Positions 34,516 to 45,300 of a stretch of DNA of 64,000 nt are shown piece after piece (positions within the stretch are counted from its first letter, which is position 1; every line of letters begins with the position of its first letter). Under the pieces are notes generated by a model. That model searched no databases, had not been told where the DNA came from, and worked only from the letters and a program-made list of their open reading frames with translations. The stretch comes from Virgibacillus_P tibetensis (GTDB taxonomy: Bacteria > Bacillota > Bacilli > Bacillales > Amphibacillaceae): positions 434,001 to 498,000 of the forward strand of contig NZ_JARZFX010000001.1 in assembly GCF_036026595.1 (NCBI RefSeq), read 5' to 3'. Made by a program: the position numbers and the translations under genes.

Positions 34516-36201
34516 ATGCTGCATAATAAATATGTCGCAGAGTATATTAGGAAATGGCATGACGGGGAAATTGTACTAAATGACAAAAGGGAAAAGCTAT
34601 TATCTTTAATCGAAAAAAACATATTGCCTAGACCTGACCTTTACTATTTCAATGAAGAGCAGATCGAGAACTATATAGAGTTCAGTGAAAAATGGTATTT
34701 CGAATTAGATGAGTGGGAGAAATTTATCTCCGCATTCATCTTTTTATTTTATGTAGAAGATGACGAAGTTGTATTTGATGAATTTGTTATTAACATTGGT
34801 CGTGGAGGCGGTAAGAACGGTTTCTTATCTACGTTAGCTAATTACTTCATAAGCCCACTTCACGGAATCGAATACTACGATGTGTCGATTGTTGCTAACT
34901 CAGAAAAGCAGGCTAAAAGAAGTTTCATGGAATGTTTTAGAGTTATCAATAAAAAAGGCAATGAAGATTTAACCGAAGAATTTGAAGCATACAAAAGTAG
35001 TATTACATCTTACGAGACACAGAGTCTTTTTGAATATAAAACCAGCAATGCAAGTTCCCAGGACGGCGGTCGAGAAGGAGCCGTTATGTATGATGAATAC
35101 CACGAAATGGAAGATACATCTATTGTTGATGTATTTAGTGGCGGTCTTGGAAAGGTCGATCATGGCCGTCAATTTTTCATCGGAACGAAAGGGTTTGTTA
35201 GAGAAGGTTATTTCGACACTAAATACCGAGAAAGCGAAGACATTCTAAATGGGTTAATTGAATTTAAAGGTGTTTTCCCGTATATAGCAGAACTGGACGA
35301 CATTTCTGAAATGGACATTTTCGATATGTGGCCAAAAGCTAATCCAGCTCTTCAACCCCCTTTAAATAAACGTGGTAAAAGATTATTTAATGAGGTTAAG
35401 AAGAAATACAATAAACTTGCTTATGAACCATCTGGTCGTTCAGCATTTGTTACCAAGCGAATGAACTTCATTGAAGATAATATGGAGAATTCAGTTGCTA
35501 CACGGGAAGAGTTAAAAGCTACCGATCGACCGTTCTTCGAACTAAATACAAAGCCAATTGGCTCATTAGACTTTGGAAGTGTGAGAGATTTTGCCTCATG
35601 CGGACTTTTATTTAAAAAAGAAGATGAATATGCTTTTAAAACCTTCACTTTTGCCATCAAACATTTTTGTGACGTGCATTATGGATACTCGAACACCAAT
35701 AACGACTTTGGCACAGAGAAAAAGGCACCAATTAAAAAATGGGAAAAAGAGGGTCTGATGAAAGTAGTTGATGAACCTTCTTTAAATCCAATGCACGTAG
35801 TTAACTGGTTTGTTGAAATGCGAGAGGAATATGGCGTTGAAAAGATTATTGCCGACAATTACAAGTTGGATATATTGAGACCACTACTTGAAGCAGAAGG
35901 TTTTGAAGTGGAAGCTATTCGGCGCCCTTCAAGTATCCATCCTTTACTAGCTCCACGGGTTGAAGATGGATTCGCAAACCACAAGTTTATTTTTGGAGAC
36001 AATCCGTTAATGCGTTGGTTTACCAACAATGTTTATGTAAAAGAGACGCAGGCAGGAAAGCAATTTTTAAAGAAAGAAGAAGTGAAACGTAAAACAGACG
36101 GATTCCAGGCTTTTGTCCATGCGTTATATCGAGCTGGTGAGTTAGATGATGCAGTAGACATAGATAGTTCATTAAATGCGCTTGAGGCCCTGAACTTCTA
36201 A
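34516..36201 (+). CDS. terL: Terminase large subunit
   Basis: DNA packaging motor and nuclease. 561 aa, HK97 type. Walker A GRGGGKNG (about 95-102), Walker B AVMYDEYHEM (about 187-196), nuclease Asp in LDFGSVRDFASCG (about 352) and IIADNYKLD, NHKF near the end. Starts 3 bp after terS. Confidence 0.95.
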   Translation: MLHNKYVAEYIRKWHDGEIVLNDKREKLLSLIEKNILPRPDLYYFNEEQIENYIEFSEKWYFELDEWEKFISAFIFLFYVEDDEVVFDEFVINIGRGGGKNGFLSTLANYFISPLHGIEYYDVSIVANSEKQAKRSFMECFRVINKKGNEDLTEEFEAYKSSITSYETQSLFEYKTSNASSQDGGREGAVMYDEYHEMEDTSIVDVFSGGLGKVDHGRQFFIGTKGFVREGYFDTKYRESEDILNGLIEFKGVFPYIAELDDISEMDIFDMWPKANPALQPPLNKRGKRLFNEVKKKYNKLAYEPSGRSAFVTKRMNFIEDNMENSVATREELKATDRPFFELNTKPIGSLDFGSVRDFASCGLLFKKEDEYAFKTFTFAIKHFCDVHYGYSNTNNDFGTEKKAPIKKWEKEGLMKVVDEPSLNPMHVVNWFVEMREEYGVEKIIADNYKLDILRPLLEAEGFEVEAIRRPSSIHPLLAPRVEDGFANHKFIFGDNPLMRWFTNNVYVKETQAGKQFLKKEEVKRKTDGFQAFVHALYRAGELDDAVDIDSSLNALEALNF

Positions 36202-36219
36202 AGGAGGTGAATAGAAAAG

Positions 36220-37359
36220 GTGGGATGGCTAGATAAAGTTTTAAGACGTAACAGCGAACTTGAATCATTATTTGATTTGGACTTATTTGACGAAACTCAT
36301 CACCGGGCTTATTTAAAACAAATAGCTTTGGAAACAAACATCAATTTCATAGGAAGAACAATCAGCCAGTCTGACTTTAGGATTATGAAAGATGGTAAGC
36401 GTCAAAGTGACGACTGGCATTATTTATTAAATGTGCGTCCGAATACAGACCAAACAGCTACAGACTTTTGGCAGAAATTTGTTTACCAATTAATTTATGA
36501 AAATGAAGTGTTAGTGATTTTAACGGATAATAATGATCTCATAATTGCAGATGACTTTGAACGTGTCGAATACGCGGTTTATCCTGACAAATTTAAAAAT
36601 GTAACAGTTAAGGATTACACTTTTCAACGGACCTTCCCGATGGACAATGTTATTCATCTCACATATAACAACGAGAAGTTAACTAAATTCATGGACGGCA
36701 TGTTTAAAGACTTTGGTGATCTGTTTAGTAGAATGATTGAGATAAGTATGAGGAACCACCAAATACGAGGAACGGTAGGATTAGACACGTCCCAAAAGTT
36801 AGACAAGGAAAACCAAACCAAATTGCAAGCGTTTATCGATAAGTTATTCACTTCCTTTAAGAAAAACACGGTTGCTCTCGTGCCACAGTTAAAAGGTTTT
36901 GAATATAACGAGGTTTCTAAAGGGGACGGTAAAGGGCAGTCGGTTGATGAGATAACAAAACTCAAGCGAAGCCTTACAGACGATGTGGCCAACATTTTAG
37001 GAATACCTACAGCTTTGGTGCACGGGGAACTTTCTGACTATGAAACCAGTATGAAAGCTTATATTAAGTTTTGTATTGGTCCATTAATAAAAAAGATTTC
37101 AGATGAATTAAATGCAAAGCTGATTGAAAAAGAGGATCACTTAAAAGGTGAAAAAATTGAAGTGAAAGGCGTTACTGAAAAGAGTGTTATTGAAAATGCA
37201 GATGCTGCAGACAAAATGGTTGCCAGTGGTTCTTGGAGCAGGAATGACGTTAGAGAAAAGTTTGGAGATGAGCGTGTTGATGATCCACGCATGGATGAGT
37301 ATGTTATCACGAAAAACTATCAAACTTTAGATGAACTTGAAGGAGGTGATAAGAAATGA
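36220..37359 (+). CDS. Portal protein (HK97 family)
   Basis: 379 aa; 12-mer ring for DNA entry. GTG start after AAAGGAGGTG. MGWLDKVLRRNSELES, WHYLLNVRPN, VDEITKLKRSLTDDVANILGIP and the crown end are typical. Overlaps the protease by 4 bp. Confidence 0.93.
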   Translation: MGWLDKVLRRNSELESLFDLDLFDETHHRAYLKQIALETNINFIGRTISQSDFRIMKDGKRQSDDWHYLLNVRPNTDQTATDFWQKFVYQLIYENEVLVILTDNNDLIIADDFERVEYAVYPDKFKNVTVKDYTFQRTFPMDNVIHLTYNNEKLTKFMDGMFKDFGDLFSRMIEISMRNHQIRGTVGLDTSQKLDKENQTKLQAFIDKLFTSFKKNTVALVPQLKGFEYNEVSKGDGKGQSVDEITKLKRSLTDDVANILGIPTALVHGELSDYETSMKAYIKFCIGPLIKKISDELNAKLIEKEDHLKGEKIEVKGVTEKSVIENADAADKMVASGSWSRNDVREKFGDERVDDPRMDEYVITKNYQTLDELEGGDKK

Positions 37360-38147
37360 CAGTCAAGATTGATATTAAGGGACCTATAATTTCAAATAAT
37401 GAAGCTTGGATTTATGATCTGTTTGACATGGATGCAACTAACCCTCGCAAAGTAGATCAAGCACTTGAAAATGCTAATGGGGAAGATGTCATTGTATCGA
37501 TCAACAGTCCAGGAGGATATGTAGATGATGGTTCTGAAATTTATACTGCCTTAAAAAACTACCCAGGCTATGTGGAAGCACAAATAGTTGGATTGGCTGC
37601 AAGCGCAGCTTCTTTTATTGCAATGGGAGCAGATAAAGTTCGTATAGCCCCTACAGCCCAAATGATGATTCATAATGCTTCTACAATTGGTATTGGAGAT
37701 CATCGGGACATGACTAAGACTGCAGATATGTTAAAAACTACTGACCGAACAATAGTGAATGCGTACATGATTAAAAGTGGAATGCTAGATGAAGAGTTGC
37801 TAAACATGATGGCCGAGGAAACATGGTTGGGTCCACAAGAAGCTTTGGATAAGAAGTTAGTTGATGAGATTATGTTTGTAGAAAATGGTATGAAACTAGC
37901 AGCTTCATATAATGGATCAAATATGATTCCGCAACAAGTAATTAATACTATTCGAAACAAAGCACCCAAGGCTGGGGTTACATCAAATGAGCCACCAAAA
38001 TTCATTACAGAGGATTTTTTAAAATCAATGCTTAACGATTTCAAAGATGAATTGAAAAGTGAATTACAACAAAAAAATAACAATGAATCAAATGAACCTA
38101 AATCATCTGCACCAACGCAGACGAAACGAAAAGGGTTCATTTTTTAA
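37356..38147 (+). CDS. ClpP-like prohead protease
   Basis: 263 aa, S14 fold. SINSPGGYVDDG near 49, catalytic Ser in GLAASAASFIAMGA (about 87) and His in MMIHNAS (about 106). Cleaves scaffold/capsid in head maturation. Charged C-terminal part (210-263) could act as scaffold. Confidence 0.93.
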   Translation: MTVKIDIKGPIISNNEAWIYDLFDMDATNPRKVDQALENANGEDVIVSINSPGGYVDDGSEIYTALKNYPGYVEAQIVGLAASAASFIAMGADKVRIAPTAQMMIHNASTIGIGDHRDMTKTADMLKTTDRTIVNAYMIKSGMLDEELLNMMAEETWLGPQEALDKKLVDEIMFVENGMKLAASYNGSNMIPQQVINTIRNKAPKAGVTSNEPPKFITEDFLKSMLNDFKDELKSELQQKNNNESNEPKSSAPTQTKRKGFIF

Positions 38148-38173
38148 TTTAAAAATAATGGAGGAATGTTAGA

Positions 38174-39340
38174 ATGACAATCAAGTTAAAAGGTAAAATG
38201 GATAACTTTAAAGCCAAAAAAGAAGCGTACATGGATCTAGTAAAAGCGGAAGAGCAGGATCAAGAAAAGCTTGCTAATGCTTGGGATGAAATGCAAACTG
38301 CTCTAGCCGAAGATTTAACAGAAAAAATCACTACAGAAGTTCGAACTGAACAAATGGACGCTCAAATCCTAACTGCTAGAGGTCAAAATGTACTTACTTC
38401 TGAAGAAAGAAAGTTTTTCAATGAGGTAGTAGAATTTGGTGGTTTTGACGAGGATTCGATTTTACCAGTTACAACTCAGGAGAGAGTGTTTGAAGATCTT
38501 GTGGAAGCTCATCCATTACTTGCGGAAATAGGACTGCAAGATTTAGGGGCAGTTACTCGATTTATTAGATCAGATCCAAATAAAGCTTATGCTTGGGGTA
38601 AATTGTTTGGAGAAATAAAAGGGCAAATTGGTGCTGCATTTACAGAAGAAGAGATCGGACAGTTGAAGCTTACAGCTTTTGCTGTTATACCAAAAGACAT
38701 GTTAGAACTTGGACCAGTTTGGGCTGAACGTTATGTGCGTACGGTTTTAGTTGAGTCTTACTCTGTAGGGCTAGAATACGGATTAGTTAATGGACGTGGT
38801 CCGACACAAAACGAACCAATAGGTTTAATGAAAGATGTGAGTGCTGAAGGTGCTGTAACAACTAAAACTTCTTCTGGGACGTTAACTTTTGCTCCATCTG
38901 ATAAAGGTGAGGTTGTAGCTGGAGAATTACATGATGTGATTAAAGAATTGTCTACTGACGCAAAAGATAAAGCACGTAAAGTGTTAAATAAAATCGTAAT
39001 GGTTGTTAACCCGATTGATGCCATTAGTGTGCAAGCTAGAAATACCATTCAAACTGCTAATGGACAATGGGTAACGTCATTACCCTACAGCATAAAAGTG
39101 GTTGAATCAGAAGAAATACCTTCTAAAAAAGCACTATTCTTTGTGAAAGGAAAATATCTTGCAGCTGTGGCCGGTGGTTATAAGACTAATAAATTTGATC
39201 AAACACTGGCTATCGAGGACGCAATGCTCTATACAATTAAGCAATTCGCAAATGGTAAACCAGAAGACAATAAGACAGCATTGCTTTATGATCTTGATAT
39301 TCAATTCAACACTTCTGCAACAGAACCGGCAGGAGCATAG
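38174..39340 (+). CDS. Major capsid protein (HK97 fold)
   Basis: 388 aa; N-terminal charged delta-domain (1-75), then the fold from LTSEERKFFNEV. The protease lies upstream. C-terminus ends ATEPAGA, near-identical at DNA level to the end of the major tail gene. GGAGGAATG ribosome site. Confidence 0.92.
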   Translation: MTIKLKGKMDNFKAKKEAYMDLVKAEEQDQEKLANAWDEMQTALAEDLTEKITTEVRTEQMDAQILTARGQNVLTSEERKFFNEVVEFGGFDEDSILPVTTQERVFEDLVEAHPLLAEIGLQDLGAVTRFIRSDPNKAYAWGKLFGEIKGQIGAAFTEEEIGQLKLTAFAVIPKDMLELGPVWAERYVRTVLVESYSVGLEYGLVNGRGPTQNEPIGLMKDVSAEGAVTTKTSSGTLTFAPSDKGEVVAGELHDVIKELSTDAKDKARKVLNKIVMVVNPIDAISVQARNTIQTANGQWVTSLPYSIKVVESEEIPSKKALFFVKGKYLAAVAGGYKTNKFDQTLAIEDAMLYTIKQFANGKPEDNKTALLYDLDIQFNTSATEPAGA

Positions 39341-39354
39341 TGGAGGTGATCTAG

Positions 39355-39654
39355 TTGGTCACTGATGAGCTACTAAAAGAATTTAAGGGAAGAATGCATA
39401 TATCCCACAGCGGAGAGGACGACAATTTAAAAAGATTGTTGTCCTTTTCTGTTGCATATATAGAGGCTAAATGTGGAGAGTTTGATCTTTCCGGAAAAAC
39501 TAATCTTGATATTAGAGCTACAGAATTAGTTTTTGAACGCACCAGATATGCTTACAACGATGCTGTTGAGTATTTCGATGATAACTTTCAAAGTGACATA
39601 CTCGGTCTTAGCTTGGATATGGTTTTTGCATTGGAGGAAGAATCAGATGCGTGA
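39355..39654 (+). CDS. Head-tail connector (gp6/gp15-like)
   Basis: 99 aa, TTG after GGAGGTGATC. All-helical pattern with FERTRYAYNDAVEYFDDNF, typical of phage DNA-packaging adaptor proteins. Overlaps the next gene. Confidence 0.8.
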   Translation: MVTDELLKEFKGRMHISHSGEDDNLKRLLSFSVAYIEAKCGEFDLSGKTNLDIRATELVFERTRYAYNDAVEYFDDNFQSDILGLSLDMVFALEEESDA

Positions 39655-40015
39655 ATTTAAATATAAGCCACCAAGAGTGCACAGTGGAGAAATGCGTACA
39701 CCAATCACTTTTTATGAATACGCACCAAATGAAGGTCCTGAACCAGGCGAGAATCCGATCGATGAATTGTACGACTGTATGGGCAAAATTGACGAGGTGT
39801 GGATGAAAGATGTAGAACTTGCCAAGTCCAACGGAACCCTGTCTGATATAACCATTACTATTAGAGATCCGTTGCAGGACTATATCCCAACAGACAAACA
39901 TTATATTTCCATTGACCATCCTTCTTATCGTGATAATCGATATAACGTAAAACATGTACGACCGGACCCGCAGAACAATAAGTTTATCACTGTGATCGGG
40001 AGGTTGGTTACATGA
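39647..40015 (+). CDS. Head closure protein
   Basis: 122 aa from ATG 39647. EMRTPITFYEYAP and HYISIDHPSYRDNRYNVKHVRPD fit the SPP1 gp16-like head closure family. The frame is open upstream but the connector gene occupies it. Confidence 0.8.
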   Translation: MREFKYKPPRVHSGEMRTPITFYEYAPNEGPEPGENPIDELYDCMGKIDEVWMKDVELAKSNGTLSDITITIRDPLQDYIPTDKHYISIDHPSYRDNRYNVKHVRPDPQNNKFITVIGRLVT

Positions 40016-40404
40016 GCGTAAAAATAACTGGATTAGATAAACTTTTATCGGATTTAGAAAGCAAGTTGGGAAAAGAAGGAATGCAACGCATTAGTGATCA
40101 AGCTTTAATTGATGCTGCCGATGAATTTGTCAAAGCACTAAGATCCGAGTTTCAGAGTTTTAGAGATACTGGGGCTAGTATTGATGAGATAACTACTACG
40201 GGTCCTGAATGGGTAAATGGTGTGCGAAGCATTAAAGTACATTGGAAAGGCCCAAAAGGTCGTTATCGTATTATCCATTTGAACGAATGGGGTACAGTTA
40301 AGAATCCTAACCCAAGAGGTAAAGGGGCGGTTGCCAGAGCAATGAAAAGAAGTGAAAAGGCTTATCGTGATGCTGTAAGAAAGGCATTAAAAGGTGGCTT
40401 GTAA
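40012..40404 (+). CDS. HK97 gp10-like connector protein
   Basis: 130 aa. MSVKITGLDKLLSDLESKLG start and HLNEWGTVKNPNPRGKGAVARAM are the family hallmarks. Joins head and tail. Confidence 0.85.
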   Translation: MSVKITGLDKLLSDLESKLGKEGMQRISDQALIDAADEFVKALRSEFQSFRDTGASIDEITTTGPEWVNGVRSIKVHWKGPKGRYRIIHLNEWGTVKNPNPRGKGAVARAMKRSEKAYRDAVRKALKGGL

Positions 40405-40787
40405 TGGATATATTATCAATTATTTACAACCGTCTTATTGCAGATGACTACATCAAAGAACAAGCACTAGGTAGGATTAAATACTATGAATATCCAGCCA
40501 CTGGAGATGTTGATAATCCTTTTATCGTAATAGATCCACTCGATGATGGTAGCCCTGTTGATTTTGCAGACAACACATGGACTAAGCTTGATTTTTTAAT
40601 ACAGATCGATGTGTGGACACTCAACCGATTAACAACTTTAAACCTTGCAAATACGGTTAGAGATGTGATGTGGAATGATTTAGGATTTAAACAAATTAAC
40701 GGACCAAATGAATATGACGAAGGTATTTTTAGAAAAGCAGACAGGTACCGCGGAACGTTGTATCGAGATGATTTTAATAAATTATAG
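40404..40787 (+). CDS. Tail terminator-like protein
   Basis: 127 aa. Located before the major tail gene; YEYPATGDVDNPFIVIDPLDDG, FLIQIDVWT, ADRYRGTLYR fit tail completion proteins of siphoviruses. Starts 1 bp into the previous stop. Confidence 0.78.
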   Translation: MDILSIIYNRLIADDYIKEQALGRIKYYEYPATGDVDNPFIVIDPLDDGSPVDFADNTWTKLDFLIQIDVWTLNRLTTLNLANTVRDVMWNDLGFKQINGPNEYDEGIFRKADRYRGTLYRDDFNKL

Positions 40788-40799
40788 GAGTGATTATGG

Positions 40800-41411
40800 A
40801 TGGCAGAAGAAAAAAACTATCGTGCATCCACGGGCGTGGATGAATTTTACTATGGAAAAATTGGTGACGGGATTGTAGCTACTGAAATTGAGCGTGTGAA
40901 GTTCTTGCAAAACATTAATGTTGAAATGCCACAGGAAATAGTTCGTGCTCATGGAGATAACACTACTGCTGAAATGGCTGTATCAAGTGGTAATGTTTCT
41001 GTTACATCTCAATTCCACAAAATTCCGATTGAAGACAAACAGAAATTGTTAGGATGGGAAACGGTTGAAGGCTTGACGGCTGCAGGAAGTGAAGATAATC
41101 CAGAATATCAAGCGGTCGTTTTTGCTAAAACGTATGAAGATGGATCTCGTGAATACGTTGGGTTGCCAAAAGGACTCTTTACACGTCCAAATGTGGGTGG
41201 AGCAACAAAGGGACAAACTACAGAGTTTTCCACTGAAGAAATAGCAGCGCAGTTTATGGATCGAAAAGTTGATGGTTTTACGAAAGACAAATCGGTTATC
41301 TTTGCCGCGGATGGACCAACCGAAACAACAAACCGTGATGCTTTATTTTTGAAAGTATTTGGAATCGCACATCCTGATGCAGGAACACCAACAGAACCGG
41401 AGGGAGCATAG
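40800..41411 (+). CDS. Major tail protein
   Basis: 203 aa tail tube subunit (phi13-like). STGVDEFYYGKIGD start, beta-rich body, end PTEPEGA. The last codons provide the ribosome site of the next gene. Confidence 0.88.
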   Translation: MAEEKNYRASTGVDEFYYGKIGDGIVATEIERVKFLQNINVEMPQEIVRAHGDNTTAEMAVSSGNVSVTSQFHKIPIEDKQKLLGWETVEGLTAAGSEDNPEYQAVVFAKTYEDGSREYVGLPKGLFTRPNVGGATKGQTTEFSTEEIAAQFMDRKVDGFTKDKSVIFAADGPTETTNRDALFLKVFGIAHPDAGTPTEPEGA

Positions 41412-41412
41412 T

Positions 41413-41754
41413 ATGAGTAAATCACCTACAGTAAAGGAAATTAAAAAGGAACTTACGGAATTAGGCGTTGAATTTGATGATAAGCTCAATAAGGATGATC
41501 TTCTTGAGTTGTTGGAAGATAATACCTCGGAAGAAGATGGAGAGGAACTTTCCGAAACCTATTCGGAACAAGAAGAACCCAAACAATATGTAGTCATTCA
41601 TGATTTTAAAGACTTAAAGGATAATGACACAATTTATATCAAGGATGATATCTACCCAAGACGAGCAGATGCAGTATTGAGTGAGGGTAGAGTCCAGGAG
41701 TTAATGTCTGGTGAGAACAAAATAGGAAAACCATTAATTAAAGAGCAGGATTAA
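41413..41754 (+). CDS. HeH/LEM-domain tail protein
   Basis: 113 aa from ATG 41413 (GGAGGGAG upstream). N-terminal helix-extension-helix TVKEIKKELTELGVEFDDKLNKDDLLELL (split), acidic linker 44-58, then a basic-acidic C-terminus. Unknown role in tail assembly. Confidence 0.7.
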   Translation: MSKSPTVKEIKKELTELGVEFDDKLNKDDLLELLEDNTSEEDGEELSETYSEQEEPKQYVVIHDFKDLKDNDTIYIKDDIYPRRADAVLSEGRVQELMSGENKIGKPLIKEQD

Positions 41755-41770
41755 TTCCCTGCTCTTTTTT
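41741..41770 (+). terminator. Terminator after the major tail region
   Basis: AAGAGCAGG / CCTGCTCTT, loop 8, T-run; overlaps the stop of the HeH gene. It would lower expression of the chaperones relative to the major tail protein. Confidence 0.85.
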
Positions 41771-41786
41771 ATTAGGAGGAATTTAA

Positions 41787-42137
41787 TTGGCAAATTTAAA
41801 ACGGCACATGATCGAAATTGTGAAGGAAGTAAAAGCAGGCGAGATTGTATCAGAAAAGTATCTAACCCCTGTATTTATCCCCATGAGCGTTGTATATGAG
41901 GCTATCGACATGATAAACGAAATCGACAAAACAACTGCTGAAAACGAAAAGGAGTTAGTTGATAAATTATTAGCGTTTGTTGCCGAGAAAGCTTATGGAG
42001 GACAGTTTACGAAAGATGAATTATTCAATGGCTTACATGCTCCTGAATCCATGCAGATATTGCAAGAACAAATCCTGTTTATCGCAAGGGGGCAGCAGAA
42101 TGTATCAACAAAAAAGTACCTGGAGAAGAAGAGTTAG
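41787..42137 (+). CDS. Tail assembly chaperone (gpG-like)
   Basis: 116 aa, TTG after AGGAGGAATT. Coats the tape measure during tail assembly. Followed by an overlapping frame reached by -1 frameshift. Confidence 0.83.
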   Translation: MANLKRHMIEIVKEVKAGEIVSEKYLTPVFIPMSVVYEAIDMINEIDKTTAENEKELVDKLLAFVAEKAYGGQFTKDELFNGLHAPESMQILQEQILFIARGQQNVSTKKYLEKKS

Positions 42138-42322
42138 TTGACGAAGATTTTACTGCTGAAAAGCAAAAAGAATATCTGGATAAAATCATCTTAGATATGA
42201 TGAATAACGGAAAAGACATAAACGATATATTGAACATGCCTTTTAACTTTGTTTTAGAAATCTTGGCAGATAAAAACAAACCGAAAAAAGAAAAATCCTT
42301 AATTTCCGCATTTGGAGGTTAG
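41787..42322 (+). CDS. Frameshifted tail chaperone gpG-T
   Basis: The -1 frame continues from 42116 (VPGEEELVDEDF...) to TAG at 42320-42322. The predicted fusion is 110 + 68 = 178 aa. The second part has no start codon with a ribosome site, supporting the fusion. Place between major tail and tape measure is that of lambda G-T. Confidence 0.85.
42110..42116 (+). promoter_or_regulatory. -1 ribosomal frameshift slippery site
   Basis: A AAA AAG in the zero frame. A purine-rich AAGGGGG lies about 18 bp upstream. The -1 frame is open from here. Confidence 0.85.
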
Positions 42323-42355
42323 GGTTTTTTATATCTCCAAGAAAGGAGGTAGACA

Positions 42356-45300
42356 ATGCAACGTATAGAAGGATTGAGTATAGGCTTAGATTTAGAGACT
42401 ATGAAGGTCGAAAGTGGATTGACGGACCTAAAATCTAAAATGCGACTCGTTAACAGTGAGATGAAAACCAATATGAGTGCATTTGATCGCAGTGATCGGT
42501 CTATTGGAAAATACGAGACACGACTACAAGGTCTCAACAAGAAACTTGAAGTACAGGCAAAAGTTACCGATCAAGCTAGAATCCACTATGAAAAAATGGT
42601 AGCTGAACACGGCGAAGGATCCAAAGAAGCTGAAAAGGCAGCAACCGCATATAACACTCAAGCCACAGCTTTAAATAACCTAGAGCGGTATGTAGAGGGC
42701 GCAACCGAAGAACTCGAAGCCATGCGAAAAGAACAGGCTTTCTTGGAGTCTGGCATGGGCAAGCTTACAACTGGGCTAGACAAGTTCTCAGGCACCATGA
42801 AACGGCATGGCGAAACACTAACCACCGTGGGTAGAACATTGAGCACCCGGGTGACTGCTCCAATATTAGCAGCAGGTGCAGCAGCAATAGCAGCATCTGA
42901 TCAATTTGATAAAGCCTATCGAGACATTAGAGTAGGCACAGGCGCAACAGGAGACGTGTTAGATGGCTTAGAAAAATCATTCGACAACGTATTTACAAGT
43001 GTTCCCGACGGGGCAGATCAAGTTTCAAACTCATTAGCCACTTTAAATACTTTTACGGGCGCTACAGGCGAATCATTAGAAGGTTTAACAACAAGCGTAT
43101 TAGATGTTTCTCGTTTACTGAAGGAAGATGCCACAACAAACTCTAAAGCGTTTGGTGAGTCCTTAAAGCAATGGCAGAAGCCTGCTGAAGAAGGTGCAGG
43201 TGTATTAGATTACCTATTCAAGCTAACGCAAGATTATGGAGTTGGTTTGGGCGAATTAAACGGCTTATTAACTTCCCATGGTTCTGTTTTAAATAATGCA
43301 GGGTTTGAGATGGAAGAATCAGCACACTTTATGGCAAGCCTGGAATCAAATGGTATAGCTGTTAGTCGTATCATGCCTGGTTTAAATAGCGCATTTAGAA
43401 AATGGGCAGATGAGGGAAAGAACAGCCGTGAAGAATTAGAAAAAGTCGTTGATACCATCGCTGAAACAGAAGATAAGCAAAAGGCACTTTCACTTGCAAC
43501 AGAAGTATTTGGAGCACAAGGTGCCCAACGATTAATGACCGCTATACGAAGTAAAGCTATACCTGCGTTTGAAGATTTAGGATCTGGCGCAGAAAGTGCA
43601 AAAGGTTTAATTTCAGAGACAGCAGAGGAAACGAAAACGATTGGTGAAGAGTTCGCCGAATTAAAAAATAACACGATGGCAGCGTTACGCCCTGTGGGTG
43701 ACATACTCTTAAATCTAGCAAAGGATTATCTGCCACCAGTCGTTGAAGGAGTTACTGATTTAGCGAAATGGTTTGATGAATTGGACGACTCTACGAAAAA
43801 GACTATTCTTTCAACTATGGGAATAGCAGCAGCATTAGGTCCTGCCAGTTTACTGCTTGGCAGCACATTTAAAGTCGTTGGCTCTCTTGCCGGAGGATTA
43901 TCAAAGGTAACAGGTATTATTGGTAGATCTGGTGGCTCAGGATTATTAGGCAGATTTGCATTAATGGGTCCAGGTGCTGCAACACCAGTTGGCCTTGGTA
44001 TCCTTGGTATCGGAGCATTGGCTTTAAAAGCATACGATTTAAATAAAAACATGCATGAATTGCAAGATGTATCAACAGAAACCGCTGATGCAATGATGGA
44101 CCAATATCAGGCTAATATTCCGTTGATCGATAGTTTTGATGAGTTGCGCCAAAAGTCATTTTTAACCAATGATGAATTTGCAAGATATTTGGATTTACAA
44201 ACAAGGCTAGGAAATGAATCTGATCCAGATGCAATAGCAACCATAAAAGATGAAATGGAACAATTACAAGGTAAGTCAGGCTTATCTAATAAAGAGTTGG
44301 ACAAGATGGTTGGGTACAATAACACTCTAACCGAAAAGATCCCTGAAGCAACAACGCAAATAACGGAGCAAGGAAATCGAGTAGCGGACACCACCGGTAA
44401 ATTAAAAGATTACAACCAAGAAATAGCAAATATGGCTAAACGTGAATTGGAATCAGAATTACAGAAGTCATTAGTTAACGAAATCGAATTACGTGAACAA
44501 ATTAAAGAAGAACAAATTGAACTTAACCGCCTTACTGAAACTGAATTTGCATTAAGGGATATTTTAAAAGCACATCAAGATGGTAATATAGACACTTTGA
44601 AAGAAAGCTTATTACTTGAACAAGAAAGCGTTGAAGAAGCGTATCGAGAAGCGGTCGCACGCGGTGAAGTTTCCACTGAACTTTCTAATAAAAAAGCAAT
44701 GATGGAAACACTTCTTGCCTTGGCTGATATGGATATTGACAAAGTTAGAGAAACGTTAAGTGAAACCATTACCTTGGTAGATGAACAAGGTGAACTGGTT
44801 GCAGGCAAAGAAGCGGATTTAAACAAAACAGGCGAAATCGTAGCTAAGATGGTCGAGTATGAATTAATAGCGGCAGGAATCAATGAAGAAACAGCAGCGC
44901 AAGCGGTTAAGGATGCCGAAGTGTCAGGTTTATTAGGTGACCAACTAAAATCACTAAGAGATCAAAAAGATGAACTTTATGCACAAACCGACCCTGCTCT
45001 ACAATTGAACGATTCTTTTATAGATTCAGTTGGTGCAATTGATAAACAAATACATGGTTTACAGACTGCTAAAGGAAATATTCAAGATTTGATTGGTGAA
45101 GCTGGCGAGTATAACGAAGAACTCAAAAAGGATATTGACAAAAGAATGAACTTAGATGTTCATCCCAGCATCGACGATATAAATAGACGTGTTGCAGCTC
45201 CTGTTAGAAAACGGGTTGACATGGATGTCCATGCACCACGAGTACACGTACCAATCGCTGCTTATGCCAGAGGAACTAAAGCAGGAGGGCATCCAGGCGG

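Noticed and set aside
37700..38140. 146-codon minus-strand open frame in the protease gene
   Set aside because: Shadow of the real gene, whose catalytic motifs are clear.
43234..43704. 156-codon minus-strand open frame inside the tape measure gene
   Set aside because: Mirror frame of a long coding gene; no ribosome site or family resemblance.
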